NCBI GenBank assembly: GCA_033725935.1 | Contig: MU867072.1 | Location: forward strand, 62,001-126,000 | Direction of reading: 5' to 3' | Origin: Cladorrhinum sp. PSN259 | Taxonomy: Eukaryota; Ascomycota; Sordariomycetes; Sordariales; Podosporaceae | DNA length: 64,000 nt | Notes under the pieces: model-generated | What the model was told of the DNA's origin: nothing | The model's input: only the letters and a program-made list of their open reading frames with translations | Database searches by the model: none | Made by a program: the position numbers and the translations under genes | Part shown: in pieces, positions 47,305 to 57,834 of the stretch | Numbering within the stretch: position 1 is the first letter of the stretch | Layout of the letters: every line of letters begins with the position of its first letter

Positions 47305-47466
47305 GCTCGGGCGCTGTCCTGGTTGGCTGGCGATGTTACCTCGCCTCGACAGACATAAATCATGCCTAGATTTGCTTGAGACGTTGAGGTGCATCCGATC
47401 TTTATCACCCTCCCGTCCTTCGACAAAGTCCAGTCTTGCGCGCATCCAGCCGTCAACGCCGACAGA

Positions 47467-48044
47467 ATGAAGGCCGTTACCTATGCTGCTCTCCTTATGG
47501 GAGTCCTTACCACTGCCTTGGGACAGACCCTCGGACCATCTCCCACCGAGTCTGTAGGCTGTGTTCCCCACGGCGACCACTGGTAGGTGTTGTTATACAC
47601 AGGTGTCATACCAGAGAATCAAACATGTGTGAAAGCTGACCATCTGGACTCAGGGACTGTGAGGGAGCAAGAGTGACGGCTGATGTCACAACTGCCACTG
47701 GCCCAGCTCTCACCACTGCTCCCACTACTACTGCTCATCACGATGATGACGACCATGACCACAGCGATGATGAGCACGACGACCCTACCGGCACTGGGAG
47801 CATCAAGCCCAGCCCTACCGAGTCTTATGGCTGTGAGGCTCACGGTGATCACTGGCACTGCGAAGGCCATGTCACTGTATCTCCCACCGGCTCGGGTCTC
47901 ACAACCTTGACCACAACCACCTCAACATCGTCTCTCGCTGCCGGCGCCGCCTCAACTACCACAAGCACCTCAACAGCCGGTGCTCCCCATGCCACAGGGC
48001 TTGGCATTGCCGGCTTTATGGCTGTCGTCGCTCTGGCTTTCTAA
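47467..48044 (+). CDS. Small GPI-anchored secreted protein with HGDHW metal-binding repeats
   Basis: Not a family I can name. Exons 47467..47582 and 47654..48044, intron 47583..47653, giving 168 residues. It has a signal peptide (MKAVTYAALLMGVLTTALG), then two C-x2-HGDHW-x-C-E-G units (GCVPHGDHWDCEGA and GCEAHGDHWHCEGH). Between them is a His/Asp run (HHDDDDHDHSDDEHDD). A Ser/Thr-rich tail and a GPI-attachment signal follow (small residues, then GIAGFMAVVALAF). The intron falls within the first unit, right after HGDH in the Trp codon, as in the ZIP repeats. It is divergent from the ZIP gene, so the inferred role is to bind zinc at the cell surface for the transporter. Copper or nickel binding is also possible. 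Confidence 0.8.
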
Positions 48045-48749
48045 ACAACTGTAATTAATCATCATCATCATCGCATCCAAAATTTTATATGGTCTGTGCT
48101 TTGGGCGTCGCGCTGGGATCTTAATGTATAGATAGCGAAATAATCTTGAAAAATCTGGAAATTTTGTCAACCGTGGTTATGTGCAGGCCTTCTGGCAGGA
48201 TTTCTCATGGATATCCCGATCTGTCTTTGTCTTGAGTCATGCAGCTAATTTTACCGCTTCCTTGATCGCATTGCATTTTTTGCACGTGGGAAAGCAAGGG
48301 ATTTTCGAAATCGACAAGATAGAATCAAAATTTTATATTTTAGCGTATTGCATCACCTTCGAACTTTGGGAGTCTTGTGCTTTTCAGTCAAATGAGGAAG
48401 GTTGCAGCGTGTGCCAAAATCTCCGAGTTCTCTCTTGAACTAATTCGCAAAACTAGTGTGCTACTTATTTTCTGTCTCCAGACTTCCAAGCAAATTGCCT
48501 TATCCGCTGTTCGAGAAACTCTCAATTTGAATGGTTTTCCTGAGGTTCTAGAAATGTTGATCACAGACAGAATAAAATCCTCTGCACGAAATTCGGCAGG
48601 GCCAATGTACGTAGTGGATCCATCACATCATCCATCTTCACATCATGACGCAGCGCCGCCAGTGTTGGTTTCCATTCGCCAGGACTCAGGTTTGGCTTCC
48701 GCCACATGCGCTTGCAGCGGCGCACACAAGCGGAAAGCACGGACCATCT

Positions 48750-48765
48750 GAGAACCTTGATGGCC
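48750..48765 (+). promoter_or_regulatory. Zinc-response-like motif, copy 4
   Basis: GAGAACCTTGATGGCC, identical over 16 bases to copy 1, but lying 0.7 kb downstream of the GPI-protein gene. Confidence 0.55.
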
Positions 48766-49412
48766 ATCTCACCCACGCTCCCACCTCCCCTCTCCCGTGG
48801 TCTGTGACGAAACCTAAAGCTGAACGGCGCTAACAAGATAGGGCAGCCCAGAACCAACCTCTGTTTCTCAAAGAAGCAACCTCTGTTGCCAACCTAGGGA
48901 AACTCCACCGCCAGCTCTTCGTTCCTTTCCCAACGACGACAAGAGATACCGGAAGCCCATCACGGTTCGGTTCTCGTTGATGTTGCAATGATGAGCCCCC
49001 ACTCCCTCAAAAAAAAACTTGCTCATCAACCTCTGGGCAGGACTCAGCGACGCACAGCCCATTTAGAAATTTGGAATTATTACTTCTCCGTGGCCATGGT
49101 GTACAGTCTTTTTCTTTTTTTTCCACTTGGCAACCTAATGTCACACGACAGCGACGACAAACTATGTACCTCAACTCTGGGTTGTTGACGTAAATTTAAT
49201 ATGTCAAAAGATCCCCAAAAATAACCCTCCTTGTCCTTACAAATGACGAGAATGTAACACACACACGCACGCGCGCGCTCTCTCTTCCTCTTGATTACAC
49301 ACCGCCAGCTGCATACGGTACATGCAATGCAATGCATCACGGTACTGTCCAGCAGTCCCCCGAGATCCTGCATGTGTCTGTCATGCCCATCCAACCTACA
49401 GGACGGGGGGAG

Positions 49413-49428
49413 GAGAACCTTGATGGCT
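49413..49428 (+). promoter_or_regulatory. Zinc-response-like motif, copy 5
   Basis: GAGAACCTTGATGGCT, 15 of 16 bases identical to copy 1. No intact gene follows within 1 kb on the same strand. Confidence 0.5.
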
Positions 49429-49685
49429 ACGCTGCAGCCAAGCTGCGGAAAGTATGACAGCTGGTTATGTGACGGGCGCGGCATGGAAGCCTGAGGGAAA
49501 AAGGGGTCAAAGTCGCGTGTGACCGGAGATGAATGAACCGACCGACTCTTCACTGCATGGTTTTTTTGTTACACACGATGGTGATGAATTTTGCTCTGCA
49601 CTAAAGTCAGCCCGGCCAAATATTGTTGGACCCCTGGTTCTCTTATTACCCTTGTTTCGTTGCTCCCGAACTTTGGTCGTACAAT

Positions 49686-49695
49686 ACCTTGATGG
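49686..49695 (+). promoter_or_regulatory. Zinc-response-like motif, core only
   Basis: ACCTTGATGG without the GAGA prefix. Confidence 0.35.
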
Positions 49696-50450
49696 TTGGA
49701 ACTCCTCTGGAGACCGGGCCTGTATGAAAACGCTCGAAGCTCCGTTTGTGTCTTTACTCACTTACCTCATCGTGTGGAGGTAACTGGCTAGCTGGCCGGG
49801 ACTGTATGAAAAGCCCTCGCCCGGGCATATCTGTCTCACTTTGTCTCCAGTACTCAAGTGTCGGTGTCTGTCCAAAACAGTACCCGTATTATTGTCCGAG
49901 ACATTTCGCATATAACAAACCAACGCAGTGACACCCACGCCTCGGCGACTTATTAGATGACCTGAAAGACTGAAAATCAGCGTCTCACTTTCGGTTCATG
50001 AAAAGGAACGGGATGGAGGGTGAGCTGAGGGTGAAGGGGGTGACATGCATATGCCAGAAGCGCAAGAAAAACGGATTGAAACCCAAGACCCTTTTTTTCT
50101 TTACTTTCCATTTCCGTCCCGTCGTCACTTGCATCCAATTGACCGAAGAAGCAAAAGATCAAATCAACCTCGGCATTCCAAAGTTGTATTATCCATCACG
50201 TAATTATGAATTGTATTTTATCTGGTTCATGAATTCCCCTTTTTATTAATGCCTTCTTGGTGAAGAGTACACAATTTGTTTCTCCTTTTTTTTTCTTTTT
50301 CTTCTTCTCCTTCCACATAGAAAATCAACTGAACAGCATACAGTATTCTCTTCCTTTCTTCGCTGTTATTTCTACCACACAATCCTATACAATGCTTACT
50401 TCTACCGATGTATCTTTATAAAACCAAAGCAACGCTTGCAGCTCCTTTAG

Positions 50451-51455
50451 CTAATCAACATCATCCCAAAGACGCTGATACTGTTCAGCAGTAGGTTCAC
50501 CAGAATTAGCTTCGTTGGCCTTTTTCTTGCTCTGGCTCTTGTTCTTCTTTTTCTTGTTCTTCTTCTTCTTTGGCTCGGTCGTGCTTTCCTCCACCGTCTT
50601 GCCCTTGGCGTTGCTGCCCTCGGCACTACCGCTGTAATGGGGCTCGCTTGGATGCGGGGAAAGTTTTCCCTTGGTGCTGGCGCCAGGGTCGCCTGTATCA
50701 TCGTCGTGACCGCTGAAATCGCCCTCCGAAGCATCGTCCGTTTCCTTCTCGCCAGCTTGCCTGAAGATCTCGGTATCTAGTATCTGGATGCGTACTTTAA
50801 GGCCCAAGACGGCCGACTTTACGTAATGCATGGCTTCTAGGTTTCTCTCCGTGGGTGGCAGCGTCTGCCTTGCAGTGAGCAAGTTGGCCTCCGCAATGGC
50901 AATGATATCGGCGCACGCATGACGCTCGACGGGGTTCATCGCCTCTGCCTCCAGGCGAGCCTCCTTTCGAACAATAAGATTCAGAGTCTGGTGCCACCTT
51001 CTCACAGCAAGTATCAGTGACTCCATATGTGGTTGACGCTCAAGGACATATTTTGCGTTGTTGGGCGTGATGTTGGGCTGCTCGTAAAGGACCTGCAGAC
51101 CTCGAGCAACCTCTTCCATTCTTTTATACTCGGCCATTTTGGTAATGCTGCTGAGACTGGTCGTCCAGTTGAATTGCGGGAGGACTATTTTTTGCCAGAG
51201 CCAGGCCGTGAGTGAATCAAAATCATTCGCCTCCATTTTCTCCTGTAGCATGGTTGTCACCGCTAGCCGCTGGTTCTCAGTTGGCAGCAATTGGTAGTCG
51301 GTACAAAGGAGGGCAATGCTCTTCCCCATTTTGAGGATTTCGACCATCGGGATGAGCTTCTTGACGGTCTGCCCGATGCTGTCGGCCAATGTTGGAATAG
51401 GAAAGGGGTCTTGACAGTCCAGGTCGGCCGTGTAGTCGATCTCGAAGCCCGGCAT
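50451..51455 (-). CDS. Unrecognised 334-residue protein, member of a local paralogous pair
   Basis: Single exon from ATG (MPGFEIDYTADLDCQD) to TAG; family not recognised. The first 230 residues look helical and soluble. The last 100 are acidic, then Ser/Gly-rich, then strongly basic (KKKKNKKKKNKSQSKKK), a likely nuclear or nucleolar signal. Residues about 150-235 (from RRWHQTLNLIVRKE through MNPVERHACADIIAIA and LPPTERN) align with almost the whole of the 120-residue protein at 52168-52530 on the same strand. Confidence 0.72.
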   Translation of the reverse strand: MPGFEIDYTADLDCQDPFPIPTLADSIGQTVKKLIPMVEILKMGKSIALLCTDYQLLPTENQRLAVTTMLQEKMEANDFDSLTAWLWQKIVLPQFNWTTSLSSITKMAEYKRMEEVARGLQVLYEQPNITPNNAKYVLERQPHMESLILAVRRWHQTLNLIVRKEARLEAEAMNPVERHACADIIAIAEANLLTARQTLPPTERNLEAMHYVKSAVLGLKVRIQILDTEIFRQAGEKETDDASEGDFSGHDDDTGDPGASTKGKLSPHPSEPHYSGSAEGSNAKGKTVEESTTEPKKKKNKKKKNKSQSKKKANEANSGEPTAEQYQRLWDDVD

Positions 51456-52167
51456 CGTGATGATGTGGTTTGATATGCTTATAAACTTTTAACGTAACTC
51501 TTGGTGTTGATGATGCAGTGAAGAATGGGATTCCAAATCGTGGTTCAAGCGTCACGCAATTTAAACTGCGGGTGGGTGGTTCCGAGTTGACTTGCAAGCA
51601 GGAGCCACCTCCATCGGAATTTCGAGAAGGCAGACGCTCCGAACACTGGGGTCTGAGCCCGCTGTTCTTGCCAAAACTTTTGGGCCTCCATTCCAGGTAA
51701 CATCATTTATTCTCAATGGGCGTTGTCGTGGCGCCTGCGACCGAATCGTGCCTTATCAATCGAGCTATGTTGTGTATATATATTTCATTATTATTCAGGT
51801 TATTTTTTTTCCGGTTATGCCCGATAACGCTCAGAATCAACAACGATTTATTCTCAATGTTCTCCTTTACCACCAGACCTACTTCTCCTATACTACCCTC
51901 TCTCCAATTACTCAAAGTAAATTTTTAACCTCTCCTACAGCAACTATCTATGTGCTCCCATACACCTATCAGAATTACTCTCTTGCGCCGCCATCTACAA
52001 CTTTGAGTTGCCAAATGACTTCAATTTATGGGTTTAATGGAACGCGGGCGCTTGCTACATGGACATGATCCCCAAACGTTAGTACCGTGAATTTCTTTAG
52101 ACTTGGCGAGGAATGTGCGGTTTGACGTACTTACCCAACTCCTAACATTTTTGATCTCATCCAGTCT
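51456..52167. other. Region between the two paralogues
   Basis: AT-rich with a hydrophobic plus-strand frame (51592-52068) judged spurious. It contains the promoter of the left paralogue. Confidence 0.45.
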
Positions 52168-52530
52168 CTAGCTAGCACCAGAGAGCTTCAGCTGCAGAGC
52201 ACTCACGCGCTCCCGCAGCACCTCCAGGTCATGCTCCACTGCTTTGATAATATGAAGTTGCCTCGTATTTGTGATACCCGGAGGAAGCTGCCGCAACTCG
52301 TCCGCCGCAATAGAAACGATATCTACACATCTCCGGAGCTCGACGGGGTCCATCTTCCCGGCGCTGAAATCCCCCTCATCTCTTACAATCCGAGCCAGGA
52401 CGGCCCCAACTTTCTCCATGGCTCGAACGAGAACTACCATTTCGGGGTATTTCTCGAGATTTGGGTCGGACACGTGATAGTGAATGTCTCCGGCACGGAA
52501 GCCTGCTGGTGCACTCGATGGGGACGGCAT
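52168..52530 (-). CDS. Unrecognised 120-residue protein, short paralogue
   Basis: Single exon, MPSPSSAPAGFRAGD start. It is helical, with the core MDPVELRRCVDIVSIAADEL and LPPGITN followed by a heptad-like LEVLRERVSALQLKL end. It matches the 334-residue neighbour in the pattern M-[DN]-PVE-x3-C-x-DI-x2-IA, LPP, and a conserved H-x2-K-x2-[EL] segment. This is probably a truncated duplicate lacking the N-terminal and basic C-terminal parts. No known domain assigned. Confidence 0.65.
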   Translation of the reverse strand: MPSPSSAPAGFRAGDIHYHVSDPNLEKYPEMVVLVRAMEKVGAVLARIVRDEGDFSAGKMDPVELRRCVDIVSIAADELRQLPPGITNTRQLHIIKAVEHDLEVLRERVSALQLKLSGAS

Positions 52531-53464
52531 GGTGAAGGAGATTATTGTAGCAGGCAGTATGGTTTAGTGCTGTGAAGAATGCGAGGTAGAAGTCTGTATG
52601 ACGTGAAAGAAGAAGATGGGATATTGACCAGAAAATATAATTGAATATTGTGAAGAATTTGATGTCGCACTTGTGATCGTTGCGTGAGATGTCCAAGTCA
52701 AAAGAAACTATTCGGCTGTCAAGGAGGGCTCATTATATAGTCGTAAAAGATTTTTGCAAAATATCGCAGAGAATAAACAGCATAAAGTTCTGCAGAAAGT
52801 GGGACCTGACTTATAAGATTCAGATGAAGAATGGACCGGAGGAGCTTTTAGGTTCGATAATTTGCAAAGCAAGTGGAGTGGGAAAGAAGATTTGAGGATT
52901 TTTAAATAGATCGGACCAGCCAGTCTCATTGTGTATTTTCCTGCCCAGAACTTAAATTCCCTCCGCTGCTCTGCAGCATGGAGACACCGAGGCAGCGAGC
53001 CCCGTTATACCTTCATCCCATAAGATAACTGTCACAAAATCGAGTAGCATTGAGTCATCGTCAAAATAATCCATAATATGACAGGTTAGACGTATAGAAG
53101 GCAAATCGGTGCGATGCCGCTGGCAGCTGATCAAGCTGTGGAAAGTGAGGCAACACATCTTAAAGCTTTCCAATTGCTATGTATCACGTCTTTTCAACAT
53201 GACGAGCGTCCCCTTTTCATGGCGCCAAGAGTAAACACCCGAATAAGACCCACTCTCACCGGTCTGCCGTGCCGTCTGCAGGATTCCGGCGGCGGATGAA
53301 TATCGGTGCGACAAGTCTCGGCGTGCCATGCATCGGGATACAATTCCTCCGGCCGGGAGATAGATAAAAAGGCCATGACCAAGATCTTCCAATCTGGTCT
53401 AAAAGTTCACCAAACACCAAAACCATAACATCAACATCGACTCATAGTCAAAACACCTTTCAAC
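52531..53464. other. Divergent intergenic region
   Basis: Promoters of the short paralogue (minus) and the epimerase-like gene (plus). No other content recognised. Confidence 0.5.
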
Positions 53465-54547
53465 ATGTCTTCTTCCGAGTCTCCTGCCACCAAACCATCG
53501 GTCCTCATCATCGGCGCGACAGGTTACCTTGGCTCCTCCTTGGCCACAACATTCCTCCGCTCCTCACTTGTACCCAATGTCTACGCTCTCATCCGTCGTC
53601 CCTCCCAATTCAACCCCCTCGCAGCGAAGGAAATCACACCAATTCTGGCCCCCCTCTCTCCCCTCAAACCTGCCCTTGAAACAATCTTGTCTCACTCCAA
53701 AACATGGGACATCATAGTTACCGCCACGGAACCATCCCGGGCCGATACAACCCACTGGGAAGACCTCATCTCCCTCCTCAAATCCCTATCTTCTCACTCC
53801 ATCTCCAACGGCAATATCAAACCCCTGATCCTTTTCAGCTCAGGCTGCAAAGACTACGGCAGCACCTTACTCCACTCTCACCCTTCCCTCCAACCGCACA
53901 CAGAGGACTCACCCATCGTCCTACATCCAATCATCAGAGGTCGCACAGAAGCCGGCCTCTCAGTCTTCAACGACAAGGATCTAGACGCCACAGTGATAAG
54001 GGCGACGCCCATATACGGGTACAGCAATTCGTACTACGGTCCCGGTTTCGAGTACGTCTCCGCCTTCAAGGCGTCAGGCCAGGAGACACTAAAGTTCACG
54101 CACGACAAAAACACAATAATCCACGGACTTCACGTTGACGATTGCGCCGAGGGCTATCTGGCGCTTGCTCTCGCGGGGTTGGACGACACCAAGAGAAAGG
54201 AAGTGGTTGGGCAGGTATTCAACATCTCTGGAGAGAAGTATGAAACTCTGGAAGAAATTGGGCACGCCTTTGTGAGGGAGTACGGGTTTGAAGGTGGTGT
54301 AACCTTTAGCGTTGGCGCCGAGGAGATACCGGAGGGTGCGAATGCACAGAGCGTATCACTTGGGTTTGGCTGGAGTCAGTGGGTTTCGAGTGACAAGATA
54401 AGGAGGGTTACCGGGTGGAAGGACCGGAGAGGAACCTTTGCAGATGGGTTGAGGGTTTATCGGATGGCGTACGAGGCAAGTGCTGAGACCGGGGTGGAGG
54501 ATGTTGAGAGGGTTAGGATGAGGATGACCGGGAAATGGGATGAGTGA
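53465..54547 (+). CDS. Atypical short-chain dehydrogenase / NAD(P)-dependent epimerase-like protein
   Basis: Single exon, 360 residues. The Rossmann motif GATGYLG is at residues 17-23 (G-x2-G-x2-G), the atypical SDR spacing, and RRPSQF follows the second strand, which may favour NADP. LILFSSGCKDYG stands where the catalytic Ser would be. The usual YxxxK is not clear: RGRTEAGLSVF occupies that place, as in several fungal atypical SDRs. The C-terminal half resembles nucleoside-diphosphate-sugar epimerases (HGLHVDDCAEGYLALAL, VFNISGEKYETLEEI). The substrate is unknown. No signal peptide. Confidence 0.85.
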   Translation: MSSSESPATKPSVLIIGATGYLGSSLATTFLRSSLVPNVYALIRRPSQFNPLAAKEITPILAPLSPLKPALETILSHSKTWDIIVTATEPSRADTTHWEDLISLLKSLSSHSISNGNIKPLILFSSGCKDYGSTLLHSHPSLQPHTEDSPIVLHPIIRGRTEAGLSVFNDKDLDATVIRATPIYGYSNSYYGPGFEYVSAFKASGQETLKFTHDKNTIIHGLHVDDCAEGYLALALAGLDDTKRKEVVGQVFNISGEKYETLEEIGHAFVREYGFEGGVTFSVGAEEIPEGANAQSVSLGFGWSQWVSSDKIRRVTGWKDRRGTFADGLRVYRMAYEASAETGVEDVERVRMRMTGKWDE

Positions 54548-55585
54548 GATTGTGAGATTGTGTGACACCGGCTTCGGAGAGTTGGGTTGCAGAGTTTTTT
54601 TCCAAGTTTCTTGAGTCAATAGTGTTGAGAAATCAAAAGACGGCAGGTTTGAAGTTGGTTGGGTCTTGTTGTCTGTCATGGCTTTCTCTTCCAGGTTTTG
54701 TGACGTGTTGGGTGCTGAGTTGCCGGTTCGTGTTTCTTATCTCGACACGAACTCCTGTTTGTTAGAAACGGCAGGGGAGAGGGGAGTCTTTCTTACATAT
54801 GAAAAATTGAGTTCGTTAGATCCATCCAATCCCACACAGACGGAAAGAACGTTGGTGTTTGAAAAAGTTCCATTCGCTTCTCACAAAAATTCTGAATGGT
54901 CGGTTCCAACCTTGTCAATTAAAACAATTTTTTCTCGGGTTCCAATAATCGTCCCTTTTGGCCCTTTGGGTCCTGAATTCCAAGTGCCTTAAATGCGCAC
55001 TCTCTCACACAATTACTACCTGATTGAAACGCAAGCAATCGACGACCAACAATTTCTCTCCCAGGAGCGATTACGCGCAACATCAATGGCAGGAAATTGT
55101 GTTAGGCCAAACCACAGCCAAGCTAGCGACGGGAAAAGAATAGTGCCTGAGCTCCTGGCGGTTGTTTACTGGCTGGCTGAGAGCCACGAAGTGGAATTTA
55201 CATGCACGACAACGTGTGAGTTGAAGGAGGGGCGAACAGTTGGAGGCCTGTCATTGGTTGAAGCCAGGAACAACGCAGCACCGTGAGAATTTTGGAGATG
55301 GCGTTGAAGACATTGCTGCCTCTTGCTTTTGTCTTGTGCAGTTTTAATATCTCGACAGAGATCGCCTCACTTTTCCTTTGCAGAGCAACGAACTTCGATC
55401 ACATTTTTGACCACAGAAAACTGTGCATCATCAGGGCCCTGCATCACAGATCGCCATTGCTGTATGCGACAACACCGAATTCCCGCATCGCCAACGTTAC
55501 CGCCAATTGAGATAGCGTACCATCGTCGCAACCCACTTTCGCAACTACGGACCGATAGCATTCGTAAATCTACAGACACAACGAA
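54548..55585. other. Intergenic region
   Basis: No gene recognised. Overlapping plus-strand frames at 54562-55510 do not look like proteins. Confidence 0.5.
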
Positions 55586-56227
55586 ATGCCAAATTTAGTT
55601 TCAATCGACGTATCCGTCACTGACTCTCGAGTCTCCCTCGTCTTCTCCCACCGCGCCGTCGCACAGGCATACGCCTCCTACCTCCGCGCACAAGATTCCG
55701 GCCGACCATCGGGCTCTCCCTTCTCCTCACCAGGAGGCTACCACCGCGCGCCACACTTTTCTCCCTCCTCAAAAGAAGTTACCCTCTCCCTTCCACATTT
55801 CATCACCTGGTTCATCACCTGCCGCCTTCCCGACGATGAGGACAGTGTAACCTTTACATTCATGGACGTCGACGAGACCGCTGCCAACAGATGGGCGGAT
55901 AGTATGGTGCTTTTCGAGAGGGTACCCATCAGGAAGGGCGAGGAACATGATGATGGAGTTAAAGAGCTGCATGTCAGGCGGCTCTGGAATAAGGATGTCT
56001 TGTTGAAGCGTTTGGAAGACTTGACGCGGGAGAGGAAGATTGCGACCGGGACTATGACTCCTTCGAGGATGAGCCCCGCCAGTTATGGGAGTGGAAAGAC
56101 AGTTGGTGTCACTGGATCGAGGTATCCCGGGTTTGGCGTAGGGATGATGCCCATGCAGGGCAAGACTGTTGCTGCTGGATTGGGTATTGGAGGGAATAGG
56201 AACGCCAACGACATTTGGTGGCAATAA
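55586..56227 (+). CDS. Unrecognised 213-residue protein
   Basis: Intron-less frame from MPNLVSIDVSVTDSRV to TAA; family not recognised. The N-terminal 120 residues alternate strands and short helices (VSLVFSHRAVAQAYASYL, FITWFITCRLPDDEDSVTFTFMDVDE). A basic helical segment (LWNKDVLLKRLEDLTRERK) and a Gly/Met-rich tail ending in NDIWWQ follow. It is in the GC-rich codon style of its neighbours and has no opposing frame of comparable quality. No membrane segment or signal peptide. Confidence 0.68.
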   Translation: MPNLVSIDVSVTDSRVSLVFSHRAVAQAYASYLRAQDSGRPSGSPFSSPGGYHRAPHFSPSSKEVTLSLPHFITWFITCRLPDDEDSVTFTFMDVDETAANRWADSMVLFERVPIRKGEEHDDGVKELHVRRLWNKDVLLKRLEDLTRERKIATGTMTPSRMSPASYGSGKTVGVTGSRYPGFGVGMMPMQGKTVAAGLGIGGNRNANDIWWQ

Positions 56228-57115
56228 CACCTCCACAAAGGGTATGTGATGGGTATATTATGCTTTCCTTTTATTTGTTTCTTTTGTCATGGGCATAGCG
56301 GGTGAGAGGCGGTTTCTTGGCCGTTGTTGTCACTGTTAATAATTGTGTACATCTACACAAGCACACCTCGCGATCTAGCGAAAATTTCTTTTGTTTATAC
56401 TTGGAGAGAGGGCGGGTCTTTGATTGACTGTTTTATACCATGGGCATTGGAGAGGCAGGTTTTGGACGGTTTTTTGCACAAGGATATCATAGCGACGGAG
56501 TCGGAGAACAGCACAGAAGAGCTATACATGGCGGTTAAGCATGAATTCAACATTTAACACCTATCACTGATAACCTCTGATCTGTTACCTGCTATCTATT
56601 GTGTTATGTAACAACAACTCATTTCACATGACGAACTGAAAGCGACGCATGACTTATCAACATGTGATGCGGTAACAAAGCCTCCGTTCCTATAGAATGA
56701 ACCATGCCACAGAGGGATTCATCACCAGCATGATACCTAGACACCAGGTCATAATATCAGAGCCAGTTTTCCAGAGGCAGTAATCCATTACCATAACGAA
56801 GCCTTCAAGAGACTATGAATCTTTCGAGCGAAGCGAGGACCGGGGGTCTGGGGGCAAGCCCCCAGGTAAGAGCTTCGCTTCACATTCATTGCAAAGCATG
56901 AGGAAAGGCAACCTGACAGTCTTGTTATGACTCGGCCACGCATAAAGGATCTGATCGACAATCTTACAAATACGGTATGAATAAATCCCTTTTTCAATGG
57001 ATTATACTTGGATTGATTAAAAAAACAGATTTCCTCAAGTATATACAAGTATATATATATATATATATAAAATAGTTGCGTATCAATAGGCATCCCGCTG
57101 AGATAGATGGGTAGC
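56228..57115. other. Intergenic region with a double hairpin and an AT microsatellite
   Basis: No gene recognised; it holds the palindromic element at 56827-56879 and an (AT)n run at about 57051-57068. Confidence 0.55.
56827..56879. repeat. Nested palindromic (double-hairpin) element
   Basis: An inner stem CTGGGGGC-AA-GCCCCCAG at 56848-56865 is a perfect 8-base palindrome with a 2-base loop. Outer arms AGCGAAGC (56827-56834) and GCTTCGCT (56872-56879) are also perfect. The GC-rich unit stands out in AT-rich surroundings. This architecture recalls mobile palindromic clusters of fungal organelle genomes. Confidence 0.65.
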
Positions 57116-57754
57116 TTAAGCCAAACTCCTCCTCACATTCCTCCACCAAGATGACTCCTCCCGAGCCGTCCCCGTCCCCGTAATCATACCCATCCCCATC
57201 CCGTTCTCTTCATCCGAGTTATCAAAATGTACATGCAGGATTTCATCTTGCTTTGATGGCTCAGAACTAGTACATGTACTACTAAACCCCAGAACCTCAT
57301 CCAAGAACACCATCAGCTCTCTCAGCGCTTCCTGTTCCCTCTCCCCAAACTCGTTGACTAGTGACTCGGACGGCTGGTACTCCTCTCTTATATCTACCCT
57401 GCTGTCGTAGAGCGTTTGTTCCCATTCCGAGAGCACGCTCGTGTACGTATCGGATCGCGCCGATCTCCCGCCGGTCTCGATTATACTTTCGTGCCTCTTT
57501 ACGCTTTGGATTCCTCTTTGTGGTATTGTGTTGAGTATGTCTTGATCAGGTTCTTGTTGTTGTTGTCGTTGCTGCTGTTGCTGTGACGCTGCCAGTACGT
57601 GCTGTTTACTAGACAAGAACATCGACCTCCTGCGCGATGTCGCTGGAGAAGAAGGCGAAACAATAGCATGTGGATTCCGGACGTAGATAGCTGATGAGCG
57701 GCGCAACTTGTTGTTTTTTAGTTTAGGCGATGATGATGGTGTTGAAGACATTGG

Positions 57755-57834
<80 letters not shown>

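Larger units (their letters stand above)
46311..47466. promoter_or_regulatory. Shared divergent promoter of the ZIP gene and the GPI-anchored protein
   Basis: 1156 bases between the two start codons. It contains two exact GAGAACCTTGATGG copies, one variant on the other strand and a separate CAAGGT at 46482-46487. ATTGG (reverse CCAAT) at about 46862-46866 is a candidate Hap-complex box. CAAGGT is the reported core bound by the Aspergillus zinc regulator ZafA, and yeast Zap1 sites are built on ACCTT. Joint zinc-starvation control of both genes is an inference. Confidence 0.7.
48045..50450. other. Gene-poor 2.4 kb with further zinc-response-like motifs
   Basis: No intact gene recognised. Three more motif copies lie here, and a 20-odd base segment shared with the divergent promoter recurs at 48828-48848. 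Around 49711 and 49796 the short text CGGG(C/A)CTGTATGAAAA is repeated. This may be the remnant of a third zinc-controlled gene and its promoter. Confidence 0.5.

Noticed and set aside
51592..52068. 158-codon hydrophobic plus-strand frame
   Set aside because: Tyr/Thr/Phe-rich composition of AT-rich non-coding DNA, no domain or plausible topology.
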